Shown: piece by piece, positions 1 to 11,100 of the stretch
Layout of the letters: each line of letters starts with the position of its first letter
Numbering within the stretch: position 1 is the first letter of the stretch
Assembly (NCBI GenBank): GCA_946894095.1
Contig: OX335657.1
Coordinates: 17,918,001 to 17,982,000 of the forward strand
Reading direction: 5' to 3'
Source of the DNA: Incurvaria masculella
Lineage: Eukaryota > Arthropoda > Insecta > Lepidoptera > Incurvariidae
Length of the DNA stretch: 64,000 bases
Translations under genes and position numbers: made by a program
Notes under the pieces: generated by a model
What the model was told of the DNA's origin: nothing
The model's input: the letters and a program-made list of their open reading frames with translations, nothing else
Database searches by the model: none

Positions 1-38
1 AGCGATCGCCGAAGTGTCGCGCCACTGGGCCACTGAGG
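1..38 (-). mobile_element. SINE 5' head fragment (5S-type head)
   Basis: The first 38 bases match, base for base as far as I can read, the 5' end of the minus-oriented SINE at 32196-32579 (its bases 32540-32577). The remainder of the copy lies outside the window or is lost. This is the outer tRNA-like A-box part of the head, read on the minus strand. Confidence 0.75.
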
Positions 39-49
39 ATCTACAGATC

Positions 50-74
50 ATTTTAGATCTGACAGATCTAAAAT
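50..74. repeat. Short perfect hairpin
   Basis: ATTTTAGATCT and its exact reverse complement are separated by GAC. The 11-bp arms sit just outside the SINE end at 1-38. No function is evident. Confidence 0.6.
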
Positions 75-119
75 AAATATTTAAATCAACATTTTTCGAA
101 TTAGAAAAAAAAAGGTAAT

Positions 120-330
120 GAGGATTTACTGTTTCCTCGAACGCCCGCACCTAAGATTCCCCGAAATTAAGATGAATTTGCAGGATAGCCTACGATTTCC
201 TTGGGATTCCCAGATTCCCTAAGATTACTCGAGATTACTTAAGATTTCCAGATTCTTCGAACTCCCACCAGATTCTCAAGACTCCTACATAAGATTGCCC
301 GAGATTACTGAGATTGCAAAACAATTGATT
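120..330. repeat. Degenerate short-period tandem repeat
   Basis: The stretch is built from many imperfect copies of an 11-12 base motif close to TAAGATTNCCCGAG, for example at 130, 205, 225, 235 and 290. It is AT-rich with regular C/G punctuation. No coding frame is preserved, so I read it as an old minisatellite. Confidence 0.55.
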
Positions 331-424
331 CCCTGAGTAACTGCCACATAGTAAAGTAGACTACGCGGGCAACTCGCTGCGATATAAAACGGAAGATCCA
401 GTTGTGAATATGTATATATTCATG

Positions 425-545
425 TAAACAGAGCCCTGAGTCCCACTTGTCACCTAAATTGGCGTCTACGCCGAACCGGTCGACAAATGTATGGAGAAAT
501 TGAAGAACGCGTTGCGAGTCGTTGCCGTTGCCGTTAACATACAAA
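425..545 (-). mobile_element. Fragment of foldback element (family of 24462-24805)
   Basis: The segment holds CACCTAAATTGGCG, a cognate of the AACCGATCGAC motif and then AATGTATGGAGAAATTGAAG. This is the right arm of the foldback element at 24462-24805 in reverse orientation. The other arm is missing. Confidence 0.55.
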
Positions 546-652
546 TCGATACACACACAATGATATACACAGACGACGTTTTGGTGATTCCCTTCAGAAA
601 ATGTTTTCTTCTTATGATAAAAATAATAGTTTTTAATAACATTGAAACGCCT

Positions 653-749
653 TCAAGCACCCTGGAGTAGTAGGTGGTACAAAAGCGCACCTGAAAATGT
701 ATGATGGAACCCTACTGTGCTTTTCTACTGCCTTCTACTCCAGGGTGCT
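653..749. repeat. Imperfect inverted repeat (hairpin element)
   Basis: AGCACCCTGGAGTAGTAGG on the left is answered by CTACTCCAGGGTGCT on the right, around a core near 690-715. The arms are roughly 33 bp with a few mismatches. It looks like a small palindromic MITE remnant. Confidence 0.6.
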
Positions 750-2078
750 AGGAGTCGGTTCAATGTTTTTTAAAACTGTTATTTTGTCCATGGTGAACGC
801 GGAAAATTGTATTGCCGCATCGACCGTCGTACCTTGCCTTTCAACATATCTATAACCTGGGAGTCTTCAAGCGTCATTTGAACAAGCTCGAAAGCTCAGC
901 TATAATCCTCAAATCCGCTGGCATGGTGCCTCGCTGAGCGTGGTTTCGCGAGGCGAGGTGTTTTCGGCTTTTCTGATCACCTTTAGTCCTCAGCACGTTC
1001 ACCCATTCCGGTTTTTCATAAAAAAATAAATGTGAAAAAATCGGATAAGTACGAGTCTGACGTGTGCATCAAGAATTTCATAAAAAATGTAAAAACAATC
1101 TTGTTTTGAAACTATGTATTCGTACAGACGGATCAACAGAACAGATCCTCATTCTCAATATGATTCGATCACTCGCAACGTTCATTGTTGTGCCAAAAAC
1201 AGGCGAGGCCTTCATTTTCGTGCGAACTCAGCTATTCTCTTATTTTTCTTATTCTTTTACTCGTGTGGCATTGAAATTAAGCCGTGCCGTTCCGATACTT
1301 ATGTCTAGATGGGTCTTTTTAATATGATTAACCAGGATCGCGCATTTTTTTAGCTTAAAAAACAATCAAAAAATTACTCTGTAATACGTTTAAAGGCGAA
1401 TAGTGTTTTTATTTATTTATTTATTTATTAAATCGGCAGTCATACACTTGACATTGTCAATTGTTTAAAGACGAGATCCGTGAATTGTATTGGATTTTAT
1501 TTTATATTTTTTTAAAGTTTATTGGCTTTTGTTCGTGAAGCAAGGACAAATTGACTTAGGAACGAGCCCTGAAAAATAACTAATTTATGAATAAAGTATA
1601 TTTGAATATATAATATAGCCTAGTTCCAACTGCTAGGCTGGACCCGAACCAGCGAAACATACCATTGAATATCCAATGAAACTTCCAACAAAAAAATGTA
1701 TTACACATAATATAAAAAATAAAACAAAATAGTTACTCCACTTGACATCGATGGTTGGTCCCAGGAGGCAACCATTAAGGGTATTTGCGCCTCGCGGCGA
1801 TGATCCTGCCAGTTTGCCGTTTCCTGTAAGGACCTAATCCTAGAGTTGGTAGACGGATCACTTGTCTTTGTACAAACGTTTTGTGGGTTGATTCTCGTAA
1901 TGTAATTTTAAATGTATCAGTCGTTAACGATTGCTAGGATATTCTTAAAGCCGAGACATTTCTATCCGATAGAGGTAATTAAAATTTTAGAGTTTTTGAA
2001 AAGTAAACATTTTGCTCAATATTCCATAATATGCCACCTAACACAAGCACACACATATTCACTGTCAGTCTTGCTGCT
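750..2078. other. AT-rich intergenic stretch, no gene seen
   Basis: The longest reading frames (1064-1327) are low-complexity and unsupported. A (TTTA)n tract lies at 1408-1431, as often found at LINE 3' ends read on the minus strand. A GC-richer patch at 1745-1905 may be a transposon remnant, but I could not assign it. Confidence 0.4.
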
Positions 2079-2357
2079 GCCTTACGATTCGATAATCTTA
2101 GTGAAGCACCTCTGAACGCGGTTAGGTTCTGGATGGGTAAGCATTTTCAACCGGTGTTCCCACGTAAAACTGTAGGTCCCTTCGTTGCTATGTGGTAGGG
2201 TCAATCCGAAATTTTCCGTGTATTCCGTCCAGTTCAATGTATCCGAGCAATAAAAGGAAGGTCCTGGCATGGCACCTAGTTCCCATGGTATGTGTTAGGC
2301 TACTATCTGACGGTTAGTTTGGTATTAGCCATCTATGTCCAGTTACATATAAAAAAA
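2079..2357 (+). mobile_element. SINE, 5S-type head (diverged copy)
   Basis: From the 5' side it carries the GCACCTCTGAACGCGGTTAGG head motif with GGATGGGT (5S box C-like), the body motifs GTTCAATGTA and AAGGTCCTGGCATGGCACCT, and a tail ending GTCCAGTTACAT before poly-A. Part of the body between the head and the GTTCAATGTA motif is deleted. Confidence 0.8.
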
Positions 2358-2505
2358 CCTTAGGGTCTCTTCCACCAAGTACTGATTAACTTAATCCACA
2401 CATAAAGGGACATATCAGTGCATGACAAGCACTTTAGTAATAAAGGCCCTTTAAGACTCGATTAAAATAAATCAGCATTAATTGAAAACCAGGCTAAATC
2501 TTAGG
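2357..2505 (+). mobile_element. MITE with CTAAGGGTCTCTTCCACC end
   Basis: It starts near CTTAGGGTCTCTTCCACC, contains CACTTTAGTAATAAAGGC, and ends with a diverged inverse of its start (AAAATAAATCAGCA..GAAAACCAGGC). The same family occurs at 16201-16622, 24380-24452 and 61617-61790. It abuts the preceding SINE tail. Confidence 0.65.
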
Positions 2506-2549
2506 AATTTCTAAAATGTTTCGGTTTAACTACATCTCTTTAACTTAGC

Positions 2550-2708
2550 CCCGGTTGCACGAAGAGACGGCCGAGTTAATCAATGTTCAAACACGTCACT
2601 TTTAGTGATCCGCATAGAGTTCCTTCCATACTGTCCACACAAAGTGACGTGTTTGATCATACTTTGACGTTGATTTTTATTTTTTGTCCTTTCGTGCCCT
2701 CGGCCCTT
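2550..2708. mobile_element. Palindromic MITE (CACGTCACTTT family)
   Basis: It carries ends related to GCCCCGGTTGCACGAAGAG and CTTTCGTGCCCTCGGCCC, with internal inverted motifs CACGTCACTTTTAGTG and CACAAAGTGACGTG. A second, near-identical copy lies at 14087-14244. Confidence 0.7.
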
Positions 2709-3544
2709 AGACTATCATAAGGGAACCGTAGGTCGTTAAAATGACATAAAAAGAACGTTAAATATCACTTTAAACTACATAGTTTTGACTAGTGAAAACC
2801 AATAAAGTTGGCACAGTTCTTAGCTGATTACGGCTAGGTTAGTTTAATTTGGGTTATGCCTGGTTGGTTTATGTCACATTGCTTGGAATAAGCGACGTAC
2901 CTGCTTAGTACGAAAAAGTATATTTACTTATGCCATGATAAGTTAATATTTTATTACAAGTTACTATTCAAAGTTATAATAATATCGTACCCTAGTGATA
3001 ATAGTTTTAACCAATGCCAATATTTTTGACAGCAAAAATCATTTTTCTGTTATTATCATAAAAATAAAAAATAATAATAAAAAAAAAAAATATATCATAA
3101 AAATCATCTTTGTGTTATAAGCATTTTTTTGTTTTAATGATGAGTACTTCCTGAAATTTATTTTAGAAGTCCCATTAGCTCTTGTATACTTATATTTTAA
3201 ATCATTTCCCGCCAATATCGAAATATATTTAGATACCTTCGATTCTGCTATTCATTTTCGCTATCCAGGATTTGGTGCGTAAAACTACCACTCACAATGA
3301 GCGGGCCACAGGGAAATATACCTGACGTGTCTTGTTGGGAACTTCTTCGAACTCACGCTGATTATAGACGTTTCTAAGGTCACAAAAGACTCGGTTGTTT
3401 GGTTTTCAGATATATGGCCCTACTTTTGATTGGTAGGAGTCTGCCGAGGGGGACACAACTAGTAAAGTTTGTTTTTTGTTTGTTCTATTCGTGCAAATGT
3501 TGGTCGGTGGATGGGTCACCATTAAGGAAATTTAATGTAAATGA
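2709..3544. other. AT-rich intergenic stretch
   Basis: No supported reading frame was seen. The part around 3055-3100 is almost pure A/T. Nothing else was recognised. Confidence 0.4.
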
Positions 3545-3868
3545 AAAAACAGGACTCGCACACGAAGGATTCCTTAGCATCGTAAAAGAATTAACACAAA
3601 AAAACACGTTGTTTGTATGGGGACCCCCCTTTCATTATCATTATATTTAAATTTTACCTATTTTGTTGTTATAGCGGCTGTTATAGTCTGTGAAAATTTC
3701 AGCTGCCTACCTATTACGGTTCATGAGATACCGCTATAACAACAAATAGGTAAAATTAAAAAAAATCAAAATACTAAAATACAATAAACGTGATTTTTTT
3801 TGTGTTAAATCTTGTACGATGGTACGGAACCCTTCGTGTGCGAGTCCGACTCGCGCTTGGCCGGTTTT
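3545..3868. mobile_element. (GTCC)n-family repeat, head-to-head chimera
   Basis: Left half (3550-3735) reads forward from the GACTCGCACACGAAGGATTC start to GTTCATGAGATA. Right half (3732-3868) reads in reverse and ends in CGAGTCCGACTCGCGCTTGG. Both halves include the TAACAACAAATAGGTAAAAT block in opposite orientation, so the copy is a palindrome-like fusion and lacks the usual GGGTTCCGTACCC terminus and GTCC tract. Confidence 0.7.
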
Positions 3869-4061
3869 TATGTGATTAATAAGCAAGCATAACAATCCAG
3901 TTGACTATAGAGTGCCGATACAGGGTAACTCGAATTGGTGTTAGATTTTACGATGCGTGCACAGTTTTGATCAAAACTAACAAAGTGTATTTAATCATTA
4001 TTCTGAAATGTTACTAACTGAATATGGGGCGACATAAGAAGCGCTCCAATCGTCATCCTCT

Positions 4062-4424
4062 GGAAGTGAGAAGAGGCATAGAAGAAAGAGACGTCACTCG
4101 AGGGAGACTGTACAGGTGACCAGGATAAACGCACTCGAGGATCTTGTGCGTCAGCTTAGGAAAGACAGCGCTCACGGAACGGCACCATCTATGACTCCTC
4201 CTCACGACATGCTGAACTGAGAACAGAGGGAGTTGCCACGGAGCTCAAGTTTCTTGCAGACTCAATCGACAACATCAAGGGGTCGCGAAGTTCGATATGT
4301 AGGACGAAACGACGCCGTGCCAGAGTTCGACCCCCAGACTTCAGCGGTGCCTGTAGAACACTGGATCAGAAATATTGAGTGCATTGCAACATTATATGGT
4401 TGGGACGACAAAACCATTACATTC
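4062..4424 (+). pseudogene. Gypsy-type gag remnant, 5' part
   Basis: Translation gives a basic N-terminal region, a predicted helical stretch (INALEDLVRQLRK), one in-frame stop near 4220, and then VPEFDP...HWIRNIECIATLYGWDD. That last motif is characteristic of the capsid-like domain of insect Gypsy gag proteins: a tryptophan-centred WI.NI segment followed by a LYGW motif. The frame is cut at about 4425 by a LINE insertion, and the next gag motif resumes at 5329. No LTR, protease or polymerase is visible nearby, so this is an isolated relic. The family call rests on motif recognition only. Confidence 0.65.
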
Positions 4425-4632
4425 AAATTCAAAATTCTAATTAAAAAAATATTTATTTCGTTTCATAAAACAAGTAGGTGGTACAGTTATATATTCCAAG
4501 GTTACATCAGGTTTTTTTAGACGTGCCATTGATGGTACTAATAGTTCATACATCCTGTAAAAGAATACGATTCTGCACAACAGGGTGTAGGTTCCGTTGG
4601 ACTTAGTTAGCAGACGGTAGCGAAGCACTATC

Positions 4633-4758
4633 GCCCGGTTCCACCACCTCCAGCTACAAAAATCCCAAAGTTATCTTTCAGTTACATCATACAAATATTG
4701 CATGTAGCCGAAAGTTAACTATCGGATTTCAGGTAACTGGAGGTGGTGAAAACAGGGG
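4633..4758. mobile_element. Palindromic MITE (CACCACCTCCAGTTAC family)
   Basis: The left arm has CCACCACCTCCAGCTAC and the right arm GTAACTGGAGGTGGTG, each followed by AAATCC-type motifs, around a core with TGTAGCCGAAAG. A second copy sits in intron 4 of the transporter gene at 10384-10505. This copy lies inside the LINE remnant. Confidence 0.75.
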
Positions 4759-4774
4759 TATGTTATGTAATAGG

Positions 4775-4880
4775 CGTGGGTGTGTGGGTGTACTTAGGTA
4801 AGGGTGTGTATGTGTGAGTGTGAATGTGCGGGGGGGGGGGTGCGTGTCAGTAAGCGTGATTGAGGGTAAGAGTGTGTGTT
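4775..4880. repeat. GT-rich simple repeat
   Basis: The tract is dominated by GTGTG and GGGTGTGT motifs and includes a run of ten G at 4831-4840. It is an impure dinucleotide microsatellite. Confidence 0.7.
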
Positions 4881-5328
4881 TGTGTTTGGTGAAGGGAGAT
4901 AACGTGATTTGTTATTTTATTCGCTGTAAGTATACTTGTGTAATATCTAAATGATGTTCTGTGTATTATGTGTATTAAATGCAGAGTATTGTTTCATAAA
5001 ACTATGTCAAATAGTTTTTGGGTATTTTGTATAGACAGTGTAAGAAGCCACTTATGAACAGATCTTTTGAACGCATGGATGCCTTTAATCCGTTTTATGT
5101 TTTCGTCCAGTTTATTGCATATCTTTGAACCTAGCCAGTGAATCGATCTCTGAGTAAATCGTGACGTCACTGTAGGTAGCTGTAGGGTAAGTGTTGTTGC
5201 ACGACGTGTTTCATGAGTATGATCAGTTTTTATAAATTTTTTCAGATTTGTATGTGTGAATATACTAATCTTATGGATAATCATTTTTTTCACAGTCATA
5301 TTATATGCAATATGCAATTGCACCTCAA

Positions 5329-5445
5329 AGCTTACAGGTTATGCAAAGGCATGGTATGAACGTTTAAACGACTATTATTTAAAATGGGATGACTGAAAGG
5401 CCCAGTTGATTAAAGCCTTCCCCTTTACCAAAAACAAATTGTGAT
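5329..5445 (+). pseudogene. Gypsy-type gag remnant, 3' part
   Basis: The frame reads KLTGYAKAWYERLNDYY, a stop, then KAQLIKAFPFTKN, which is the usual continuation of the gag domain begun at 4062-4424 (a GYAK.WY motif followed by W...L..AF). Stops at 5392 and after KNKL show it is dead. It resumes right after the LINE insertion. Confidence 0.65.
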
Positions 5446-5549
5446 GATAAGAACCTTAGTTAACGAAGTCCGGAAGTCAGACGAAGACTTAATAAAGATC
5501 TACTACGAAAAGTTGGGACTTGGCATGTCTTGCGGCTTGCCAGGTAATA

Positions 5550-5775
5550 TAATCGCTGAGGCAGACGTGTTATGAGTTTTCCTGCTGCGGCAGATGTGTA
5601 CTGACTGGGTTATCCTGCTGCGGCAGACGTGTACTGAGTTTTCCTGCTGCGGCAGACGTGTACTGGGTTATCCTGCTGCGGCAGACGTTTTGAGTTTTCC
5701 TGCTGCGGCAGACGTGTACTGGGTTATCCTGCTGCAACAGACGTTTTGAGTTTACCTGCTGTGGCAGATGTTTAC
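5550..5775 (+). repeat. Tandem repeat, unit 27-33 bp, about seven copies
   Basis: CCTGCTGCGGCAGACGTGTA recurs with starts near 5581, 5614, 5643, 5672, 5699, 5728 and 5755. In one frame a unit encodes PAAADVYW. It follows the gag remnant and may be the expanded linker of that gag gene. Confidence 0.8.
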
Positions 5776-7018
5776 GCGCTTCAGCGGATGTTCACCAAGC
5801 GCAGATGTTCACTGAAACTATCTCCAGCAGTGGATCTTCAATTAAGCAGGAGTTGTAAAGCTAACTAACGACAAGATGGTGCAGTGTGTGACACACGATA
5901 TGGACACGTCGATGAGGCCATCGACAATATCAGGATAGCCGAACTGATAGAGTAAATTATATCGAGTCGATACATGTGATAACAACACTAAGAAATGTTC
6001 CCATCTCTAGCCATGGGTATTGTTTTAAAAGAGTCGAGTTGAATCGAGCTAGCGTAACGTACGTGCGCGTCTGTGCGCCCCCCGTGTATTATTTTTGGAA
6101 ATGAAGTTATTCATTAGAATATTGTGATTTGCTTTAAGTACTAACTGAGGATTGAGAAATCGGCCCTAAAACATATTGAATTTGCAGAAGCAGAAGCATT
6201 TGAAGGTGGAATGGTGGTCTTGGTTGACTACCAGAGAAAATCAAGAAATGTAGTAATAGTTATGTGTGCTCTATCCTCAGCTGGAACACCTTGGTGTAAT
6301 AGTGGACACTCAAGGCCAAGCGAAACTCCGAAACTCTAAGAAATACCGAAAACACTCAAAGGAGTCATCAGGCCGATTTTGACAAAAACTAAAATTGCAT
6401 TATTAGATTTTTGGAATTTTTTTTGAAGAGAAATATTTTGAGAAAAAACAAGCATACTGTATTATTGCACCGGTCAATAGTGTCGCTTATAAGGAACAAA
6501 TCCTGTGAAGCAATGTTATACGAGAAACTAAAGGAAAGCGTTATTTAAGTGGGCGTTGAAAAAAAATCAGCGAAGTTTCTTGCCAGTTCTTCTTCGCGGT
6601 GAATGCTAAACTGGCTAATGATAAAATATGACAATCCCGAGTGCCGTGTGCTATCTGTGGATGATGAATATACAATAAACAATAAACAACAATAAAGTAA
6701 TTCTTTATTACATAAAAAAATATTGTTTACTATAGTTATTCAGCACATTTTCTAATAATTTTAATGTGTTCTAGTGGTCCTTCGATTTTTTTATGATTTT
6801 CAGGTTATTATGGGTACTCAACATAATCTATAGTATTACAAAACGCGGACACTCTGTGCAGCCCGAACAAACACATTCTAGTGCAACCCGTTCAAACTCA
6901 TGCAGAAATTAGGGAAACATACTAGGGCGAAACATACAGGGACATGTATTTCCCTAGCCTGATAAAGTATGGAATCTTATAGATAGAATCTAAGTTTTAG
7001 CATTTCTAAGACGACTTT
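5776..7018. other. Intergenic stretch with a probable LINE 3' tail
   Basis: No supported reading frame was seen. The part at about 6560-6690 (GAAGTTTCTTGCCAGTTCTT, then repeated CAATAAACAATAAA) resembles the 3' end of a non-LTR retrotransposon; a related motif in reverse orientation lies near 22820-22850. The rest was not recognised. Confidence 0.4.
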
Positions 7019-7334
7019 TTAGGGTTCCGTACCCAAAGGGTGAAATCGAAACCTTATTACTAAGCCTCCGCTGTCCGTCCGTCCGTCCGTCCGTCAGTCC
7101 GTCCGTCCGTCCGTCTGTCCGTCTGTCACAGGGCTGTATCTCATGAACCGTAATAGGTAGGCAACTGAAATTTTCAAAGAGTGTGTATTTATTTTGCCGC
7201 TATAACAACAAATAGGTAAAATAAAAAAATTAAAAAAATTAAATGGGGGTCCACCTGAGTTTTTTGTGTTAAATCTTGTACGATGGTACGGAACCCTTCG
7301 TGTGCGAGTCCGACTCGAACTTGGCCGGTTTTTT
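7019..7334 (-). mobile_element. (GTCC)n-family repeat, full-length copy
   Basis: It begins TAGGGTTCCGTACCC, continues through a CCGT/GTCC tetranucleotide tract (7070-7128), the TCATGAACCGTAATAGGTAG and TAACAACAAATAGGTAAAAT blocks, and ends CGAGTCCGACTCGAACTTGG followed by CCGGTTTTTT. Copies at 21616 and 62536 run in the opposite orientation. Confidence 0.85.
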
Positions 7335-8153
7335 CACAAGTTTTTTGGCATCTGTCACTTCATATGAGTGCTTGAGTAGGTGATTATGGAAAAAAAACCT
7401 ATAGAGGGCAATATATTTTTATAAGCCAAGATGTTTTCACAATTGGTCTTTATCAATGTCTCCAGCTGGTGATACTCGGTGTAATGACAAAATCAATAAT
7501 ACTCTACGTTACAATACAATATTTGTAAATTACCTTGTCCATTAAATCAATAATCGTTTTTATTATATTCACTCGAAACATTCAGTTCCTTGCGAGACTC
7601 TGTCGACTTTACATTCTTGCGAATCAGTAGAACATATTTCTTTTATATTCTTTAAACAAACATGGAACTAAGTTTTTGTTTATTTGTGCGTACGCTTATA
7701 ATATTATCTATTCTATATAGAGGTCAATGGTCTTAGATACTGTGAATTCTGAATTGAATTATAATTTTCGGGACATTATGTTGTATTATTTGCATAGGCA
7801 AACCGTTTTTGAGGTTAATCAATATTGGGTTAATAAATATATATATATTTACAAAGCACAGTGCCCCAAACAATTGAAAAAAAAAGTGGTCTTAACTACA
7901 CATAAAAAAAATTGCTGCGAGATAGATGATGCGATGCAGCGACGGTGTTTCTAAAGTGTTGTATTGATGATTGTGTACCAACAAATTGCTTACAGTTAAC
8001 GTGTGATTATCTATTAAATTGGAGCTTGATGGGAATAAAATAATAAACTCTGTGATACTTAACAAATTTAACAAAGTTATAGAATCAAATGTGTTGAAAT
8101 AGTCTAAGAGAAAGTAAAGTCCAAGCTAAGAGAGAATTCATTGGTTAATAAAG
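7335..8153 (+). other. Upstream region of the transporter gene
   Basis: AT-rich DNA without a coding frame of its own. It should hold the 5' untranslated region and promoter of the gene that starts at 8154, but no TATA or initiator element can be singled out with confidence, and a 5' non-coding exon farther upstream cannot be excluded. Confidence 0.35.
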
Positions 8154-11100
8154 ATGTACGCTAAGAAGGATTCAGAGCAAGTCCACCTGGACAGCCTGCT
8201 GCAGCAGCTAGGAAGCTTCGGTCGGTACCAGCTGTGCGTAATGGCTTTGCTTGTTGTGCCTTACGTCATGGAGGCTGTTTATAGCACACACTACGTGTTC
8301 TCCGCTGTCGACGTAGACTACAGGTGAGGATTCTGTGTCGACTTGAAGAGTTTCTGTTCGACACTTGTAATTAATAAAGAGATCGATTGCGAATGGAGAG
8401 TTCTACAAAAAAATGTTTATGTAACTGTTCAAGTAATGCCAATGGAATTAACTAAGTTACCATAGCAGAACCTTCCCTTTATGAGAATAGGTCAACCAAC
8501 TTTTAGCCCAATTGCATCATACCAATCCAGGTGCACTTAATCCAACCACCCAGAGAATTACATTGATCCCGAATAGAACAGCTCACATTCGTGACGAAAC
8601 GCACTTATCCAGCTCACAAAGAGAAATAAAGTTTAGTTCCAGTTTTTTTTTGTTCATATGTCCATTTAGTTCTCGATCGTTCTTTTTGGGATATTATTCC
8701 AGATGCCGCATCGAAGAATGCGAGCGGGGCTCCAACCCGGCCTTCCGCTCCGGTTGGATCGCCTCCGCGGGCCCCGCAAACAGCAGCCGGAGGTGCCAGC
8801 GGTACCCCCTGCTGGCAACCAGCCCAGCGGACGCCACCTGCAGTGCCCGCAGCTTCGACATCAGCCGCGTGCTCCCCTGCGACGCCTGGGTCTACGAGGA
8901 TCCCCATTCCTTCGTTGCGGAGGTATTTTTTTGTAAATGTCGTTAGGGATTTGTTGTTCATGACTTAAATCCCATCAACAACTGCAGGTCGCCTTCCTTA
9001 CTTACTAGGTGTTAGGGTTAATTCTGCTTGGGTTAGTTAATCAAATGATGCGTTTTCCATCCAGTTTAATGCAAGGAAGGTGACATGCACACATATTTTG
9101 TTAATATCATGACAAAAGTTGTGGTATTAACCATCCATGTCCGGTTACATAAAAAAAAACCGGAAAAGTGGGAGTCTTACTTGCGCACCGAGGGCCCTTT
9201 CAAATTTATATCTTTATAATTCGTTTTGGATTGTTTTAGGGTCTCATGGCAAAAAGTGAATAAAGGTCTGGTGGTTATGGTCTGGCTCTGGTGTCTGTCG
9301 GTCACACGTATTTTTCCCGATTGTTCTCCCATTAACGGTTGTTTGAAATTACTTTTGCTTAAAACTTCATACATTTTGTGAAAAATCTAGATTTCTGAAG
9401 CGCTTATTTTGTAAAAATTTTAGAATAATTATCAGGCGAGAGCAAAAGTCTGACATGTCCAGCAATGACTGGACGGTAGGTGAACACACTCTCGGTTGAC
9501 CGGTTTTTTTATGTGGTATTACTACAAATTAAGGAAGTTCGGGCTTTTTCCTTAACTTGTACTGTGGAACCTTGTTTTTGGGAATGAACATTGTTTTTTA
9601 TTGTGAACCGACCTGTTTCTGAATATTCTCTTAATAATTGTTTGATGACAGTTCCAGCTAGCATGCGAGGGCTGGAAACGCACCCTGGTGGGAACGGTGC
9701 GAAATGTGGGATGTCTGACAGTGCTCATGTTTGCTGGACAACTTTCTGACAGGTGGGGACATTTAAATTAGTGAACTCAAGTGTTGCCTGTGGCCTGAAT
9801 ACTGCCTGTAACGAGGCATCAGGTAAGAGGTGCTCGACGGTGCCAATGAGCATATTTGTTCTAGAATGGAATAAAGAACTTAAGTAATTTTACATCCATG
9901 TATTTGTATTACACAACCATTTTATTTAGTAAACATCGAGGACAATTCTTCTTCGTAATATCCATGTTTATCAGATACTAAATTGGTAACAAAAATATCT
10001 GATTTATTAATCTACCATTCATATTTATCCAGTCTTGAAGAAAGTATCACTCTTTTTTGCTGCATCCCTATTCCAGACTCGGGAGGAAAATAATGATCTG
10101 CGTCGCAGGAACGTTGACAGGACTGCTTGGAATAGCAAAGTCCTTCGCCACGTCTTACCTGATGTTTATTGTGCTTGAATACTTTGAGGCCATGTCTACG
10201 GCTGGAATGTACAGTCCATTATACACTTACAGTAAGTACACAGATGTATATTCCGTTACGATAAATGATAATATCTAAACTATTCGAAATGTTTCGAAGA
10301 GCATTATGGTTTTATCGGCTGTAGAGACGAACTTGAGTTTCTGTTGCATCGACAGTGATACATACGATGTTCTATTAGGACTAACCCCTGTTGTCACCAC
10401 CTTCAGTTACCTGAAATCCGATGGTAATTTTTCGGCTACATTTCATATTAGTGCAACCGAAAGATAACTGTGGGATTTTTGTAACAGGAGGTGGTGGAAG
10501 CGGGCATAAGTGAACTTTGCCCTTGAATATACATTGTGGATTATCAATAGCATCATTGTGGATTTAAATTAAGATTTATGTTTTTCAAACTTCCTAACAA
10601 TGACCAGATGTAAAATTTCAGTCAATAACATCTTTTGTAAATTGTCAGCATGCAGAAAATGTATAGTAAAACATTGTTTTTTATGTGTTTCCAGCGATTG
10701 AACTTGTACACAAAGACAAGCGTATTCTATACTCGTCTTGTCTTGGAATCATCTATGCGCTTGGTGGTGCCTTCTTTGCAGTAATTGCTTGGCTGATACC
10801 ATATTGGCGGCACGTGTTACGTGTCATCTACGCTCCTGCGGTTTTCGTTTGCTTTTACGCTTTCTTAATGGACGACAGTGTCCGGTGGCTCTTAAGCAAG
10901 GGAAGGAAGGCCAAAGCCATAGAGATAATCCTCAAGATGGGCCAAAGCAACTCTGTAACCTTCTCTAACAAGACTCTGGCCAACCTTCAATGTACAGAAG
11001 CGGCGACAGAGCACAAGAAATCTCCATTCCAAGAGACGTTTGGTTCGAAAGTGTTGCTTGGTAGACTGGCCATTTGTTGCGCTTGGTGGGTGATCTGCGT

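Larger units (their letters stand above)
4425..5325 (-). mobile_element. LINE 3' end inserted in the gag remnant
   Basis: On the minus strand, a frame at 5323-4994 encodes 109 residues with RSIHWLGSKICNKL and HAFKRSVHKWLL. This pattern (.GPKIWN.L ... FK..LK.WL) is typical of the extreme C-terminus of Jockey/CR1-like reverse transcriptases. The low-coordinate end is AT-rich with ATTCAAATTCAAAATT, resembling LINE 3' tails. It is 5'-truncated and interrupts the gag frame. Confidence 0.6.

Noticed and set aside
5550..5775. CRISPR-like spaced repeats
   Set aside because: Units are contiguous with no unique spacers, and the context is eukaryotic.
8512..8961. Overlapping 144-codon plus and 115-codon minus frames
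   Set aside because: They are extensions or shadows of transporter exon 2, whose true frame and splice sites are at 8703-8922.
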